A stretch of DNA of 9,350 bases from CAVQCT01 sp964520865 (GTDB lineage Bacteria > Zixibacteria > MSB-5A5 > GN15 > FEB-12). Position 1 is the stretch's first letter. Each line of letters begins with the position of its first letter. Positions 1 to 6,141 of this stretch are shown here, in pieces. Under the pieces are notes generated by a model. That model did no database searches. It was not told the DNA's origin and was given only the letters and a program-made list of their open reading frames with translations. The DNA lies in NCBI GenBank assembly GCA_964520865.1, contig CAZFOY010000081.1, forward strand, positions 1-9,350, given 5' to 3'. Position numbers and translations under genes: made by a program.

Positions 1-990
1 ATGCAGGAAATGCTGCACGAGCGCCGGGATATCATCCGTTCGCTCACGAAGGGGAGGGATGTGAATCGGGATGACGTTCAGTCGGTAGTAGAGGTCCTCG
101 CGGAACTCTCCCCGGGCCACCCGATCCTTAAGGGCGCGATTGGTTGCGGCGATCAACCGAATGTCGATTTCAATCTTTGATTCCGAGCCGACCGGCTCAA
201 TTACTCGTTCCTGAATTACTCGCAGGAGTTTAGCCTGAAGTTCGATCCCGAGTTCGGAGATTTCGTCGAGCAGAAGAGTACCACCGTCGGCCAGTTCGAA
301 TTTCCCCTTCTTGTCCCGGACGGCGCCGGTGAACGCCCCCTTGACATGTCCGAACAGTTCCGATTCGATCAGGTCTTTCGGAATCGCGGCACAATTAACC
401 GCGACAAAACTATGATCTGCGCGCAGGCTCCGGCGGTGAATCGTCTTGGCGATAACTTCCTTTCCGGTCCCGGACTCTCCGGTGAGAAGAACGGTAGCAT
501 CGGTCGGTGCAATCTTCTCGATAAGCGACATCATCTCTTTGTAGGCTCTGGAGACTCCCGGAATGTACGATCCGTTGTCGCGAGTATCGAGCTGCTGCTT
601 GAGCATTCGATTCTCGTTCTCAAGCTTCTTGAACTTGAGCGCCTTGTCAATCGTAACGAATAGCTGGTCGTCCTCGAACGGTTTGGGAAGGTAGTCGAAC
701 GCTCCGAGCTTGATCGCCCGTACGGCCTGATGAATGTCGGCGAAGGCGGTGATGAGGATAACTTCGAGATTCGGGGCGATACTTTTCGCCTGTTCAAGCA
801 GCTCGATTCCGTTCAGGCCGGGCATCTTCATATCGGTGAGAATGAGGTCGAACTCTTCGCGTTTCACCAACGCGAGAGCCGCGGCGCCGTCTTCAACCGC
901 CGTTACCTGATAGCCGCGCTGCTTCAGTTTGAACTGAATGACGCGTCGTACGCCCGGATCGTCGTCGGCAAGCAGGATGCGAATCGCCAT
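1..990 (-). CDS. NtrC-family sigma-54-dependent response regulator (partial, C-terminus beyond window)
   Basis: Cytoplasmic response regulator that, once phosphorylated, uses ATP hydrolysis to open sigma-54 RNA polymerase promoters. Reading leftward from the ATG at 990, 330 codons are open to the window edge. Receiver domain, residues 1-115: acidic pair D9/D10, phospho-acceptor D53 (LTDMKMPG), T81 and K103 (LPKPF). A linker helix follows (about 115-140). The AAA+ domain has Walker A GESGTGKE at 171-178, the sigma-54 contact loop GAFTGA at 218-223, Walker B GGTLLLDE at 236-243, the sensor AATNR, and the arginine-rich REDLYYRL. The end of the AAA+ domain and the expected Fis-type helix-turn-helix lie outside the window. 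The start has a strong ribosome site, GAGGAG at 1004-999, eight bases upstream. The ATG overlaps the kinase stop by one base, so the two are probably translationally coupled. The intact GAFTGA loop predicts a true sigma-54 activator. The target is inferred from the adjacent divergent efflux operon; the family also includes ZraR, AtoC and NtrC. Confidence 0.97.
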   Translation of the reverse strand, partial: MAIRILLADDDPGVRRVIQFKLKQRGYQVTAVEDGAAALALVKREEFDLILTDMKMPGLNGIELLEQAKSIAPNLEVILITAFADIHQAVRAIKLGAFDYLPKPFEDDQLFVTIDKALKFKKLENENRMLKQQLDTRDNGSYIPGVSRAYKEMMSLIEKIAPTDATVLLTGESGTGKEVIAKTIHRRSLRADHSFVAVNCAAIPKDLIESELFGHVKGAFTGAVRDKKGKFELADGGTLLLDEISELGIELQAKLLRVIQERVIEPVGSESKIEIDIRLIAATNRALKDRVARGEFREDLYYRLNVIPIHIPPLRERTDDIPALVQHFLH

Positions 991-2066
991 CACGCGTTCT
1001 CCTCAATTACCGGCAGGGTGAGAATCACGCAGGCTCCCTGTTTGGGTTTGCTGACCACCCGCACCTGACCGTTGTGGTTCTCCACGATGGATTTCACGAG
1101 GGCCAGTCCGAGACCGCTGCCGGTATGTTTGGTCGTGAAGAAGGGATCGAAGATTCTTTCAATATCCGCGTCGGCGACTCCATCACCATGATCCTGTATT
1201 CTGAGAACGGCTGACCGGTTAGCGTTGGCGACAAGAGAAATATCGATAGTTGAATCTTTAGGCGATGCCTGGATGGCGTTGAGCAGGAGGTTGAGAAAGA
1301 CCTGGTGCATCTTCTCCTGGTCCCCGTTGATGAACACGCCGTCCTGAATGTTAGCGGTGAACCGGACTTCCTGATCGGCCGCCTGCGTCTCCAGTTGCTT
1401 GAGAGATGCGTGGAGTGAGGCGGACAAATCCATTCGCTCCATCCTCGTCTCTTTCGGTCGGGCAAAGGCGAGGAATTCCTTGATCGTACTATCCACCCGC
1501 TTGATTTCGTTCGATGCGATCTGCTGGAACTCCATTTTGTCTTTGGCGTCGGTTTTCGGATCGGAGACTATCTCAAGCGCACCTTTGATCGAAGCGAGCG
1601 GGTTTTTGATTTCGTGGGCAACCCCTGCCGCCATCTGGCCGATAAGGGAGAGCTTCTGGGCTCGTTCAAGCTTCAGTTCGGCGTCTTCTTTTTTCTTCCT
1701 GATGATCAGGTCACGGTCAATCAACCCTCCGATCAGTCCGCCGAGGGCGAAGTAGAAAACGATTTCCACGATCTCTTCGGACATGTCGCCCATACCACCG
1801 AGGAAGAAGACGTAGGGGACAACCAGGATCGTGATAGCCGCCGCCGACAACAATCCGCCGCGCAGACCGAACCATGACGCCGCGATTACGATCGGGACAT
1901 AGCAGAGGCGGCTGTGAATGGCATGAATCCAGCTCTGGTGCCCGAAGATCGGCTCCAGAATCCAACCGTAATGTGTCGCCACCGTAAGCGCCATCAGCCC
2001 GGCGACCGTCATAACCTTTACCTTCGTATCCTTCAATATCTTCTCGCTCAAAACGTGTGTCGACAT
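990..2066 (-). CDS. Membrane-bound sensor histidine kinase (NtrB/ZraS-like core)
   Basis: Inner-membrane kinase that autophosphorylates on histidine and passes the phosphate to the adjacent NtrC-type regulator. Length is 358 residues from the ATG at 2066. About four membrane segments fill residues 17-117 (near 17-36, 55-68, 70-91, 99-117), with only short loops, so there is no sizeable periplasmic sensor domain and no PAS domain. The dimerisation helix carries H151 in GVAHEIKNPLASIKG. The ATPase domain has the N box (FLNLLLNAIQA, N259 and N263), G1 DHGDGV at 292-297, F box FDPFFTTK at 306-313 and G2 GSGLGLAL at 316-323, so it looks fully active. The first predicted loop holds H32, H43, H48, H51 and nearby C55, which could bind metal, but this is speculation. 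The start is uncertain: no ribosome site precedes 2066, whereas M19 (ATG at 2012) has GAAGG eight bases upstream and would leave the membrane region intact. Confidence 0.96.
   Translation of the reverse strand: MSTHVLSEKILKDTKVKVMTVAGLMALTVATHYGWILEPIFGHQSWIHAIHSRLCYVPIVIAASWFGLRGGLLSAAAITILVVPYVFFLGGMGDMSEEIVEIVFYFALGGLIGGLIDRDLIIRKKKEDAELKLERAQKLSLIGQMAAGVAHEIKNPLASIKGALEIVSDPKTDAKDKMEFQQIASNEIKRVDSTIKEFLAFARPKETRMERMDLSASLHASLKQLETQAADQEVRFTANIQDGVFINGDQEKMHQVFLNLLLNAIQASPKDSTIDISLVANANRSAVLRIQDHGDGVADADIERIFDPFFTTKHTGSGLGLALVKSIVENHNGQVRVVSKPKQGACVILTLPVIEENA
999..1004 (-). promoter_or_regulatory. Ribosome binding site of the response regulator
   Basis: On the minus strand GAGGAG lies eight bases before the regulator ATG (990) and inside the last codons of the kinase. 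With the one-base TGATG overlap (988-992) it fixes the regulator start and suggests coupled translation of kinase and regulator. Confidence 0.85.
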
Positions 2067-2073
2067 AGTAGTA

Positions 2074-2089
2074 TGTAAATTCGGTGCCG
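2074..2089 (-). promoter_or_regulatory. Possible weak sigma-54 (-24/-12) element upstream of the kinase
   Basis: Reading leftward, CGGCAC (2089-2084), five bases, then TTACA (2078-2074). Against the consensus TGGCAC-N5-TTGCA it has two mismatches, with the correct 12-base step from GG to the -12 dinucleotide. It predicts transcription starting near 2063, inside the first codons if translation starts at 2066, but compatible with a start at M19 (2012). It overlaps the half copy of the palindrome at 2085-2100. It may be chance, because a sigma-70-type promoter also lies further upstream. Confidence 0.35.
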
Positions 2090-2100
2090 AATATTCTCAA
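2085..2100 (-). repeat. Degenerate third copy (half site) of the intergenic palindrome
   Basis: On the minus strand this begins TTGAGAATATT, identical over 11 bases to the corresponding arm of the copy at 2207-2222 and differing by one base from the perfect palindrome at 2238-2253. The other half is not conserved. It sits immediately before the kinase start, where a bound protein could block expression. It may be a weak operator or a chance A+T-rich match. Confidence 0.4.
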
Positions 2101-2206
2101 GTCGTCGTCTATTGCTCACGCCGGTTGTCAAGCTCCGACTGTTCAATCAGATACAAAGCTGTCCCTGTTTGGGGAGCAACGGTAATCACCAGCTTATACG
2201 CAACAA

Positions 2207-2222
2207 TCGACAATATTCTCAA
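2207..2222. promoter_or_regulatory. Second copy of the 16-bp operator/enhancer-like palindrome
   Basis: TCGACAATATTCTCAA matches the perfect palindrome at 2238-2253 at 14 of 16 positions. The centres are exactly 31 bp apart, close to three turns of B-DNA, so two protein dimers would sit on the same face. It lies just downstream of the -10 of the leftward sigma-70-type promoter and about 134-149 bp upstream of the predicted rightward sigma-54 start. Both positions suit a regulator site. The bound protein is inferred, most simply the adjacent NtrC-family regulator. Confidence 0.6.
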
Positions 2223-2253
2223 TTATATTATCGAATCTTGACAATATTGTCAA
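2222..2253 (-). promoter_or_regulatory. Sigma-70-type promoter for the kinase-regulator operon
   Basis: On the minus strand a perfect -35 TTGACA (2253-2248) is followed by a 17-base spacer and the -10-like TAATAT (2230-2225). A perfect TATAAT overlaps it at 2227-2222, but with a 20-base spacer. Transcription would start near 2215-2219, leaving a leader of roughly 150 bases to the start at 2066. The -35 is embedded in the palindrome at 2238-2253, and the start region overlaps the second copy, so a protein bound there would probably repress or modulate this promoter. Part of the -35 match is a by-product of the palindrome containing TTGACA on both strands. Confidence 0.55.
2238..2253. promoter_or_regulatory. 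Perfect 16-bp palindrome TTGACAATATTGTCAA, probable regulator binding site
   Basis: The sequence is its own reverse complement over all 16 bases. With its near copy 31 bp to the left it forms a phased pair in the divergent intergenic region. It is centred about 110 bp upstream of the predicted sigma-54 transcription start (near 2356), the usual distance for NtrC-family upstream activating sequences, and covers the -35 of the leftward promoter. A simple reading is activation of the efflux operon plus autoregulation of the two-component operon. I do not recognise it as the published site of a named regulator. An unlinked repressor (for example MarR, GntR or ArsR type) remains possible. Confidence 0.7.
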
Positions 2254-2329
2254 TAGCGGGAGACGAGTTGCTTTCCAGCCAACCGCATAACATGTTGATA
2301 TATTATAGATTATGCTGACATTTGGGGTT

Positions 2330-2345
2330 TGGCACATGATTTGAC
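2330..2345 (+). promoter_or_regulatory. Near-consensus sigma-54 (-24/-12) promoter of the efflux operon
   Basis: TGGCAC (2330-2335), five bases, then TTGAC (2341-2345). The -24 element is perfect, the spacing from GG (2331) to the -12 dinucleotide (2343) is the canonical 12, and the only core mismatch is A for C in the -12 dinucleotide. It faces the efflux genes and sits beside a gene for a GAFTGA-bearing sigma-54 activator. The difficulty is position: transcription would start near 2356, only about three bases before the preferred ATG at 2359, leaving almost no leader and losing most of the ribosome-site-like GAGAAGG (2350-2356). Either the message is near-leaderless, the real start codon is later, or the match is fortuitous. 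Confidence 0.55.
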
Positions 2346-2358
2346 TATAGAGAAGGCA

Positions 2359-3648
2359 ATGAAGAGAATCAGCCTCACAATTATCCTGCTCGCGATTGCC
2401 ATGCTGAGCGCTTTTCCGGCAAGAATCATCGCCGACTCAACTCCCTCCGATTCGACACCAGTGCTAACGGGATTTACTTTGAACGATTACTTGAATTATG
2501 CCGAGGGAAGTAATCCGGCGGTCAAAGCGGCCTTCTACTCCTGGAAGGCGAAGGAGAGGCAAATTTCAATCGATCACTCGCTTCCCGATCCCCAGCTCAG
2601 CTACACCAATATGTTTGAAAACGGCGGGACCTTCACCGATTTCGAGAAAGAGAAGTTCGGGCTCAGTCAGATGTTTCCCTGGTTCGGTACACTGGGCGCT
2701 AAGAAAGACGTCGCATTGGGAGCCGCTGCCGCGGCCTATAACAAGTATGAGGCCGAGAAGCTCAAGGTCTTCTACCAGGTCAAAGCTGCCTATTACGGTT
2801 ACTATCTTCTCGGCCGTGAAATTGCGATCACTCAGGATAATTTCGATCTGCTCACTTTCTGGGAGAAAGTCCTTCGGGCGAAATATGCAGCTTCATTGGC
2901 GAGCCAGCCGGACCTTATCAAAGTTCAAGTCGAGTTAGGGAACCTCGAAAACAATCTTACCTCGCTGCATGAGAAACAGACAGTAGCCGAATCGTCGTTG
3001 AGATCTGTCCTGAATCTTCCGGACAGCATCAGCCTTCCATTTCCGGACACGGTGCGGAATTTCGAGGCCCCGATCAAGGCGTCATCGATTCGCGCCGATG
3101 CGTTCGCCAACAACCCGGATCTTCAGTCAATGCAAAACATGATCGCGAGTGCGAAAGCATCGATCAATGTCGCCTCTAAAGAATCATATCCAAGCTTCAT
3201 GCTCGGGGCGATGTACACGAAGCAGCCGGCGATGGGCTCGATCAAGATGTATCCCTGGGAAGTGAACGTGGGCGTGAGCCTGCCGATCTGGTTCGGGCGC
3301 AATAAAGCGAAACGTGAGAAAGCGCGTGCGATGTTCAACTCGGCGCAGGAGTCTTACACCGACAGTCGCAACCAGCTTTCGGCGTATGTTGACAGGGTGG
3401 TTTTTGAATACCAAGACGCCGACCGGCGCCGTCAGTTGTACAGCACCGGGCTTATCCCGAAAGCTCAGCAGGCGCTTGATGTCACCTATGCTTCGTATCA
3501 GGCCGACAACACCGATTTTCTGAGCTTGCTCGATGCCGAACGTCAGCTCCTGAATTTCCAGCTTGCCTATGAAACGTCACTGGCCACCCAGGCTACCAAA
3601 TTGGCTGAAATAGAAATGTTAACCGGAAAAGAACAGCTTACCCAATAA
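2359..3648 (+). CDS. TolC/CusC-family outer-membrane efflux channel protein
   Basis: Trimeric outer-membrane and periplasmic tunnel that would take metal from the RND pump-adaptor complex to the outside. From the ATG at 2359 it is 429 residues, normal for the family. Residues 1-25 form a signal peptide (MKR, hydrophobic core, probable cleavage near A25). There is no lipobox cysteine, unlike E. coli CusC, which is a lipoprotein. Two outer-membrane-efflux repeats follow, about 40-225 and 240-425, rich in long amphipathic helices. The first opens LNDYLNYAEGSNPAVKAA, and NPDLQSMQNMIASAK starts the second half. In-frame TTG codons at 2329 and 2341 are possible starts but would add a polar stretch ahead of the signal peptide; the ATG has GAGAAGG close upstream. 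It is the first gene of the operon, with 20 bases to the next gene. Metal efflux is inferred from the neighbours. Confidence 0.94.
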   Translation: MKRISLTIILLAIAMLSAFPARIIADSTPSDSTPVLTGFTLNDYLNYAEGSNPAVKAAFYSWKAKERQISIDHSLPDPQLSYTNMFENGGTFTDFEKEKFGLSQMFPWFGTLGAKKDVALGAAAAAYNKYEAEKLKVFYQVKAAYYGYYLLGREIAITQDNFDLLTFWEKVLRAKYAASLASQPDLIKVQVELGNLENNLTSLHEKQTVAESSLRSVLNLPDSISLPFPDTVRNFEAPIKASSIRADAFANNPDLQSMQNMIASAKASINVASKESYPSFMLGAMYTKQPAMGSIKMYPWEVNVGVSLPIWFGRNKAKREKARAMFNSAQESYTDSRNQLSAYVDRVVFEYQDADRRRQLYSTGLIPKAQQALDVTYASYQADNTDFLSLLDAERQLLNFQLAYETSLATQATKLAEIEMLTGKEQLTQ

Positions 3649-3655
3649 TCTAATC

Positions 3656-3660
3656 AGGAG
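3656..3660 (+). promoter_or_regulatory. Ribosome binding site of the tandem Cys-motif protein
   Basis: AGGAG lies eight bases before the ATG at 3669, in the 20-base gap after the channel gene. It is the clearest ribosome site in the efflux operon, which suggests this small protein is made in quantity. Confidence 0.75.
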
Positions 3661-3668
3661 AGGACACA

Positions 3669-4205
3669 ATGAAGAAGATCATGACATTACTCGTAGCGCT
3701 CGCCATGTTGATGGTAACCCAGAGCGCCTTTGCAGCGAATGATGCCAAGAAAACGGATCCGCAGGCCGCGGCTCCGAAGAAAGAGCTGAAACATCAGACC
3801 AAGTGCCCGGTCATGGGCGGCGATATTGATTCCACGCAGTACACGGACATACAGGGGCAGCGGGTGTACCATTGCTGCTCGATGTGTTCGGAGAAACTCA
3901 AGGCCGATCCGGATAAGTATTTCAAGGAGGCGGCTGCTGAGGGGATCGTCTTTGAGAATATCCAGACCAACTGCCCGGTGTGCGGAATGAAGCTCGACAA
4001 GAAGGACCTTCACACCGACTACGAAGGACGACGGGTCTTCTTCTGCAGCACGGACTGCAGCAAGACGTTTGACAAGGACCCTCAGACGTATCTGAAGAAG
4101 CTGGATGAAATGACAAAATCTGAATCGACCGACAAAGCCGGCATGCACGACATGAAGTCGATGCACAAAGGCGATAACAACTCGGGCGAGAGCCACACAC
4201 ACTAA
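3669..4205 (+). CDS. Periplasmic tandem TRASH/YHS-like metal-binding protein
   Basis: Probable soluble periplasmic copper-binding protein or chaperone of 178 residues. Residues 1-22 are a signal peptide ending SAFA. Two repeated Cys-containing units follow. Unit 1 (about 45-87) has CPVMGG at C46 and YHCCSMC with C69, C70 and C73. Unit 2 (about 101-143) has CPVCGM at C102/C105 and FFCSTDC with C126/C130. Both continue with a DP-x(3)-[YF] type end (DPDKYF, DPQTYL), as in TRASH/YHS-type domains. In unit 1 methionine M49 takes the place of the second cysteine, so the two sites may differ in metal or affinity. The tail (158-178) is rich in Met and His (MHDMKSMH, ending SHTH), typical of periplasmic copper binding. 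The gene lies between the channel and adaptor genes, where CusF sits in cusCFBA. That it hands metal to the adaptor or pump is inferred from this position; no catalytic motif is visible. Confidence 0.9.
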   Translation: MKKIMTLLVALAMLMVTQSAFAANDAKKTDPQAAAPKKELKHQTKCPVMGGDIDSTQYTDIQGQRVYHCCSMCSEKLKADPDKYFKEAAAEGIVFENIQTNCPVCGMKLDKKDLHTDYEGRRVFFCSTDCSKTFDKDPQTYLKKLDEMTKSESTDKAGMHDMKSMHKGDNNSGESHTH

Positions 4206-4230
4206 CCAGAGGCACGGTGAGAAGAAAGTC

Positions 4231-6138
4231 ATGAATAAGAATTCAAACAAAAGACTGCTCGGCGTTCTGCCTCGTAAAGGGGCCGGGCTCTACCTGGTGA
4301 TAGCCGGACTTATTCTGGCTTTCTTCATCGGCCACTGGAGTAACGGCAACGACGAGGCGGCTGAGAACGCGAACGCCGCAACCACGACAGCGACGAATAC
4401 AGAAGCAACCCAGGCGACAATCTGGACCTGCTCGATGCACCCGCAGATTCGTCTGAAGGAACCGGGAAAATGCCCGATCTGCGGGATGGACCTTATTCCG
4501 CTGGTCAGCAAGACTGAAAGCGGCCTGGCACCGGATCAATTGAGAATGTCGGAGGATGCGATGAAGCTTGCGGAGATCCAGACAACCCCGGTTGTCAGGA
4601 AATTCGCCGATGCCCAAATCAGAATGGTCGGCAAGGTGTCGTATGACGAGACTCAGCTCGACAATATTACTGCCTGGGTGGGCGGTCGCATCACGAAGCT
4701 CTATGTAGACTTTACGGGAGCTTCGGTCCGCAAAGGTGATCCGATGGTCCAGATCTATTCACCCGGCCTTTACGCAGCGCAGGAAGAACTGATCAACGCC
4801 AGAAAGATGGCCGATCAGCTCGGAAACGGAACGAGCAAAACGCTGGCTGAGACGGCGAAGTCGACTCTTGAAGCGGCCCGCAAGAAACTCCTTCTGTTAG
4901 GGCTTACCAAGGATCAAGTGGATGATATCGAGACCGGTCACGAGTTGAGTGAATACCTGACAATCTATGCGCCGACCAGCGGAGTGGTCATCGATAAGCC
5001 GGTTAAAGAAGGAATGTATGTTCAGACCGGCTCCATGATCTATTCGATCGCGAATCTCTCCCGCGTATGGGTGATGCTGGATGCGTACGAAACGGATCTC
5101 CCGTGGATTTCCCTCGGACAACAAGTAAGCTTTACGTCTCCGTCGTTTCCGGGGGATGTCTTCAAAGGCAAAGTCAGTTTTATTGATCCTGTCGTCAACA
5201 ACATGACACGAACTGTACGCGTACGCGTGGCCGTTGACAATAAGGATATGAAGCTGAAGCCGGACATGTTTGTCAGCGGTGTCATTCAGTCCGGCATGGG
5301 AAGCCGAGGCCAGCTGGTGAGTGCGGGGCATTCGACCAACGACACGCCGCCGCTGCTCATACCGGCATCGGCGCCGCTCATTACCGGAACCCGGGCGGTT
5401 GTTTATGTGCAGGTGTCGGATTCAGCCGGCCCGGTGTTTGAAGGACGAGAGGTCGTGCTCGGGCCGAGGGCAGGTGACTTCTACATAGTGAAGTCCGGTC
5501 TGCATGAGGGAGAGCTCGTGGTCACCCACGGGGCGTTCAATATCGACAGCGAATTACAGATCGAAGCAAAGCCGAGTATGATGAATCCGGCAGCGGATCT
5601 CGCCTCGGGCCAGAGTTCTGATGTAATGACCGATCAGCAGGATGCGATTGCGCTTGAACCGATTCAGGCGCGCGGCTCCGGCGTGGCCGCTCTCGATCCG
5701 GTATATGCTGCGTATTTCAAAGTTCAGTCGGCGCTGGCAAAGGACGATCTTGAAGGCGCCGCGAACGGATACCGAGAGATCGCTTCAGCTGTTAAGAAGA
5801 TCGACATGAACGTGTTCAGCGGGCAAATGAAGGACTGGATGCAGATAGCAGCCAGTATCGAAAAGGGCGCGGACTCAGGTGCCGCCGCGACTGATATCGC
5901 CGTTTCTCGGGATGCCTTCTACTGCGTATCGAATGCCATGATTGATCTTCAGAAGACATTCGGTCACACGGGCAATACCGAACACTATCTTGCCTTTTGC
6001 CCGATGGCTCGCAACAAAGCCGGGGCCTATTGGCTGCAAACGGAAAAAACTATTAACAACTCGTACTACGGCTCAAAAATGCTCCGATGCGGCTCGATCA
6101 AGCAGGAATTCGCCGGTACAAGCAACAGCAAGAAGTAA
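4231..6138 (+). CDS. cusB: CusB-like periplasmic adaptor with N-terminal heavy-metal-binding motif and C-terminal DUF3347-like domain
   Basis: Membrane fusion protein joining the RND pump to the outer-membrane channel and probably delivering metal to the pump. At 635 residues it is much longer than E. coli CusB (about 400). Order: inner-membrane anchor 18-36; low-complexity Ala/Thr/Asn linker 40-62; heavy-metal-binding motif 64-91, WTCSMHP (C67, M69, H70) and CPICGMDLIP (C81, C84, M86); HlyD/CusB core about 115-460, with a lipoyl-like half near 130-180, helical hairpin 180-240, second half from Y246 (YAPTSGVVIDKPV) and beta-barrel with NLSRVWVMLDAYETDL; then a DUF3347-like domain about 488-627 with C565, the CPMA motif at 590-593, W near 602, SYYG and MLRCG (C620). 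The Cys/Met/His clusters suggest metal binding at both ends. It starts 25 bases after the previous gene, behind a moderate ribosome site (GAGAAG), and ends 3 bases before the pump gene. Confidence 0.96.
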   Translation: MNKNSNKRLLGVLPRKGAGLYLVIAGLILAFFIGHWSNGNDEAAENANAATTTATNTEATQATIWTCSMHPQIRLKEPGKCPICGMDLIPLVSKTESGLAPDQLRMSEDAMKLAEIQTTPVVRKFADAQIRMVGKVSYDETQLDNITAWVGGRITKLYVDFTGASVRKGDPMVQIYSPGLYAAQEELINARKMADQLGNGTSKTLAETAKSTLEAARKKLLLLGLTKDQVDDIETGHELSEYLTIYAPTSGVVIDKPVKEGMYVQTGSMIYSIANLSRVWVMLDAYETDLPWISLGQQVSFTSPSFPGDVFKGKVSFIDPVVNNMTRTVRVRVAVDNKDMKLKPDMFVSGVIQSGMGSRGQLVSAGHSTNDTPPLLIPASAPLITGTRAVVYVQVSDSAGPVFEGREVVLGPRAGDFYIVKSGLHEGELVVTHGAFNIDSELQIEAKPSMMNPAADLASGQSSDVMTDQQDAIALEPIQARGSGVAALDPVYAAYFKVQSALAKDDLEGAANGYREIASAVKKIDMNVFSGQMKDWMQIAASIEKGADSGAAATDIAVSRDAFYCVSNAMIDLQKTFGHTGNTEHYLAFCPMARNKAGAYWLQTEKTINNSYYGSKMLRCGSIKQEFAGTSNSKK

Positions 6139-6141
6139 ACC

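Noticed and set aside
2125..2131. Isolated TTGTCAA, a possible fourth half site of the palindrome
   Set aside because: Only seven bases match and the opposite arm is absent, so chance is likely.
2238..2266. Rightward sigma-70 promoter using TTGACA of the palindrome
   Set aside because: No acceptable -10 hexamer occurs 16-18 bases downstream on the plus strand.
2112..2318. 68-codon plus-strand open frame in the intergenic region
   Set aside because: No ribosome site and no recognisable protein features; it runs through the palindromes and the leftward promoter.
2329..2358. Upstream TTG starts (2329, 2341) for the outer-membrane channel gene
   Set aside because: They would put a polar stretch with acidic residues before the signal peptide and lack a ribosome site; the ATG at 2359 gives a standard signal peptide.
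3687..4250. 187-codon minus-strand frame opposite the tandem Cys-motif gene
   Set aside because: Antisense to a gene with clear signal peptide, repeats and ribosome site; the translation lacks domain features and is best explained by codon bias of the real gene.
5211..5230. Alternating GTACGCGTACGCG-like palindromic stretch
   Set aside because: It encodes the alternating Thr/Val/Arg beta-strand of the adaptor barrel, where repeated codons explain the pattern.
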